DNA from: Gottschalkia acidurici 9a
Lineage (GTDB): Bacteria > Bacillota > Clostridia > Tissierellales > Gottschalkiaceae
DNA: 64,000 nucleotides
Reading direction: 5' to 3'
Assembly: GCF_000299355.1 (NCBI RefSeq)
Contig: NC_018664.1
Location: 803,115 to 867,114 of the forward strand
This document shows positions 61,992-64,000 of the stretch, piece after piece (the stretch's first letter is position 1; each line of letters begins with the position of its first letter). The position numbers and the translations under genes were made by a program. The notes beneath the pieces are model-generated. The model saw only the letters and a program-made list of their open reading frames with translations, had not been told where the DNA came from and ran no database searches.

Positions 61992-63236
61992 ATGAGAATA
62001 TTTGTTGATAAGGATTTTAAAGTGCTATTTTGTATTATAATATTTATTCTTTTGAGTTCAACTATATCAGGACAATTAGTAGTAAATATTCTTACAGATA
62101 ATTATAGAAAAGAAATGATAGAACATGACTATAAGATTGCAGGATATTTATACCAAAATAATATTGATCAGTCTGAAATTATAAATGCCTTTACTATATC
62201 AAAGACAGAAAAAGAGTTTGAGCTGGGAAAAGAGATATTGAAAATGGCAGGATATAATGATAGTATACAGAATAATTTAATTCCTCAAATAAAAAACTTT
62301 CATCAAAAGTATTCAATACTCTTTATGATAACTTCTATATTTTTTTCTATAACTATTATCACTGCCTTATTAATCTTTGACACACATCAACAAAGAAAAA
62401 TTGAAAAAGCCAGTAAAGATATTTCAAAATTTATGGATGGAGATATAAGAATACGCTTAGATGACAATAAGGAGGGAAATTTGTCAAAACTTTTTACCTC
62501 TATTAATAGAATGGCAACATCTTTAACATCACATATATTAAAAGAAAAGCAAAACAGAGAGTTTTTAAAAGACATAATTTCAGATATATCACATCAGTTA
62601 AAAACTCCTATTGCTGCACTAAAGATGTATAATGAGATTATAATAGATGAAAAAATAGAAAATGAAGTAGTACATAATTTTGCACTTAAAAGTGATAGCG
62701 AATTAAGTCGTATGGAAAGTTTGATTCAGAGTCTGTTAAAACTAGCAAGGTTAGATGCAGGCACCATCGAACTTGATAGAAAAAATCATAATTTAAAAAG
62801 TTCTCTTGAACAATTGATAAAAAGATTCTATACTTGTGCTGAACTAGAAAATAAGTTACTCATACTAAATTGTAATGATAATATTATTTTAAACTTTGAT
62901 GAAGAGTGGTTACTAGAAGCTATAAGCAATATAATTAAGAATGCATTAGACCACACTGCGTGTAATGGCATAGTTGAAATTATATGTGATAAAACATTTT
63001 TATCAACAACTATAACAATCAAAGATAATGGAAGTGGTATTCATTCAGAAGACATTTACTATGTTTTTAAAAAGTTTTATAGAAGTAGATTTTCAAAAAA
63101 TAAACAAGGAATAGGTATTGGACTTACTTTTTCTAAATTTATCGTAGAAAAACATGGCGGAACCATAGCTGTTGAAAGTGAACTAGACAAAGGAACTATT
63201 TTTTATTTAACCTTCCCTAAACTTACTAATATGTAA
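61992..63236 (+). CDS. Sensor histidine kinase
   Basis: A 414-residue kinase. Two transmembrane segments (about residues 9-32 and 108-130) enclose a 75-residue outside loop. HAMP-like linker at about 131-185. DHp box SDISHQLKTPIAAL with His201. ATPase motifs: NIIKNALDH (N box), DNGSGIHSED (G1), and GIGIGLTFSKFIVEKHGG (G2). The loop is longer than in intramembrane-sensing BceS kinases (tiny loop), so it may sense its signal directly. Confidence 0.92.
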   Translation: MRIFVDKDFKVLFCIIIFILLSSTISGQLVVNILTDNYRKEMIEHDYKIAGYLYQNNIDQSEIINAFTISKTEKEFELGKEILKMAGYNDSIQNNLIPQIKNFHQKYSILFMITSIFFSITIITALLIFDTHQQRKIEKASKDISKFMDGDIRIRLDDNKEGNLSKLFTSINRMATSLTSHILKEKQNREFLKDIISDISHQLKTPIAALKMYNEIIIDEKIENEVVHNFALKSDSELSRMESLIQSLLKLARLDAGTIELDRKNHNLKSSLEQLIKRFYTCAELENKLLILNCNDNIILNFDEEWLLEAISNIIKNALDHTACNGIVEIICDKTFLSTTITIKDNGSGIHSEDIYYVFKKFYRSRFSKNKQGIGIGLTFSKFIVEKHGGTIAVESELDKGTIFYLTFPKLTNM

Positions 63237-63308
63237 GATTAAATTCACTTGTAAGTAAGATTACTATATTATTATCTTTTTAAAAGAACAGTGAGTGAGG
63301 TGCTTATA

Positions 63309-63989
63309 TTGGATATATTAGTAACTGAAAATTTGTGTAAAACATATGGAAAAGGTGAAACAAAGGTAGAAGCATTAAAGAACGTGACAATTTCTGTTGC
63401 AAAAGGAGAATTTGTTGCTATCGTAGGACCATCAGGCTCAGGAAAAAGTACACTTCTTAATATGCTTGGAGCATTAGATGTGCCTACATCAGGAAAGGTA
63501 TTTTTAGATGGTAATGATATATTTACTATGAAAGAAAAAGAACTAACAGTTTTTCGCAGACGCAATATCGGATTTGTTTTCCAATCTTATAACTTAGTAC
63601 CAGAATTAAATGTTGAAGAGAATATTACATTACCTTTATTGCTTGACTATAAAAAACCAGATAAGAACTATATTGAAGAATTGCTAGAAGTCCTTGGATT
63701 AACGGAGAGAAAACACCATCTTACTAATCAATTATCGGGTGGACAGCAACAACGTGTAGCTATTGGTAGAGCCCTAGCAACTAAACCCTCTATTATTTTA
63801 GCAGATGAACCAACTGGAAATCTTGATACTAAAAACACTAAAGATGTAATTGATCTATTGAAGTTATCTGTTCAGAGATATAATCAGACTTTAATAATGA
63901 TAACTCATAATCCAAATATAGCTTCATTTGCAGACCGAGTTTTAAATGTAGAGGATGGTATTGTAACAGAATTGGGGTGTGTTAAATAA
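63309..63989 (+). CDS. ABC exporter ATP-binding protein (MacB/BceA-like)
   Basis: A 226-residue ATPase of the LolD/MacB/BceA type: Walker [14 protein letters not shown]-loop VFQSYNLV, signature LSGGQQQR, Walker [14 protein letters not shown] and H-loop THNP. The TTG at 63309 follows GTGAGGTG with 6-nt spacing and gives [16 protein letters not shown], better than the GTG at 63291. The gene's stop overlaps the start of the next gene (TAATG). Together with the two-component system it probably forms a peptide-antibiotic resistance module. Confidence 0.92.
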   Translation: MDILVTENLCKTYGKGETKVEALKNVTISVAKGEFVAIVGPSGSGKSTLLNMLGALDVPTSGKVFLDGNDIFTMKEKELTVFRRRNIGFVFQSYNLVPELNVEENITLPLLLDYKKPDKNYIEELLEVLGLTERKHHLTNQLSGGQQQRVAIGRALATKPSIILADEPTGNLDTKNTKDVIDLLKLSVQRYNQTLIMITHNPNIASFADRVLNVEDGIVTELGCVK

Positions 63990-64000
63990 TGAAAGTCTAT
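63989..64000 (+). CDS. Start of ABC exporter permease (truncated by window end)
   Basis: ATG at 63989-63991 overlaps the ATPase stop by one base (TAATG). Only four codons (MKVY) are in the window. A FtsX-like permease is expected here from the operon type; the sequence shown does not prove it. Confidence 0.5.

Noticed and set aside
1-64000. tRNA, rRNA, CRISPR, prophage or replication-origin features
   Set aside because: I looked for them and saw no supporting sequence.

Overview
This window reads as a chromosomal segment of a low-GC, spore-forming, motile anaerobic Clostridia. I cannot name the species. The evidence is the AT-rich sequence, strong GGAGG ribosome binding sites with frequent TTG/GTG starts, spore genes (BclA-like collagen protein, SpoVB-like flippase, YtvI-like protein), chemoreceptors, many Fe-S redox proteins, and families best known from Clostridioides difficile (CD3072/CD3073/CD3324 types, a type IV pilus cluster, a c-di-GMP-II riboswitch). 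I see no rRNA, tRNA or CRISPR array.

Left part (1-23 kb): the end of a sulfonate-type ABC transporter (ATPase, lipoprotein) sits next to an aryl-sulfate sulfotransferase. Next come a two-gene minus-strand unit with a -1 frameshift, a methyltransferase, a YtvI-like protein, and an ArsR regulator divergent from a polyferredoxin. The main module is a type IV pilus cluster (7.2-16.2 kb: pilB, pilC, pilin, prepilin peptidase, pilM, pilN, pilO). A c-di-GMP-II riboswitch precedes it, and a TnpB element interrupts it between the pilin and the peptidase. PilO carries an unusual C-terminal jelly-roll-like domain. Glutaredoxin, Mop, a chemoreceptor behind a sigma-D-like promoter, a ferredoxin/polyferredoxin pair, a rhodanese and SpoVB follow.

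Middle (23-39 kb): a BclA-like collagen protein is separated from a divergent glycosyltransferase by 2.5 kb of decayed minus-strand coding sequence that partly resembles SPOCS/DUF3794 spore proteins. Then come a lysine-riboswitch-controlled amino-acid ABC transporter, a CDGSH Fe-S protein, a second chemoreceptor, an ECF transporter overlapping a TudS-like desulfidase, a Fic toxin with a frameshifted antitoxin, and leuA behind a leucine T-box.

Right part (39-64 kb): mostly single-gene units for stress, resistance and regulation. These are a MerR regulator with its promoter, a RidA-like gene flanked by inverted repeat elements, GNATs, a cytidine-deaminase-like enzyme, an MBL-fold hydrolase, GrpB, a CPBP protein with a PadR regulator and palindromic operator, a formamidase-like enzyme, SEC-C methionine aminopeptidase, an ABC-F protein, a CatB-like acetyltransferase, XRE regulators, an efflux transporter, AIM24, a WYL regulator, a cupin, DUF421, and finally a two-component system with the start of an ABC exporter. 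A gene-poor stretch at 56.4-57.2 kb holds a well-formed three-way-junction RNA candidate that I cannot assign to a known class. It and the pilus control region are the best candidates for further study.
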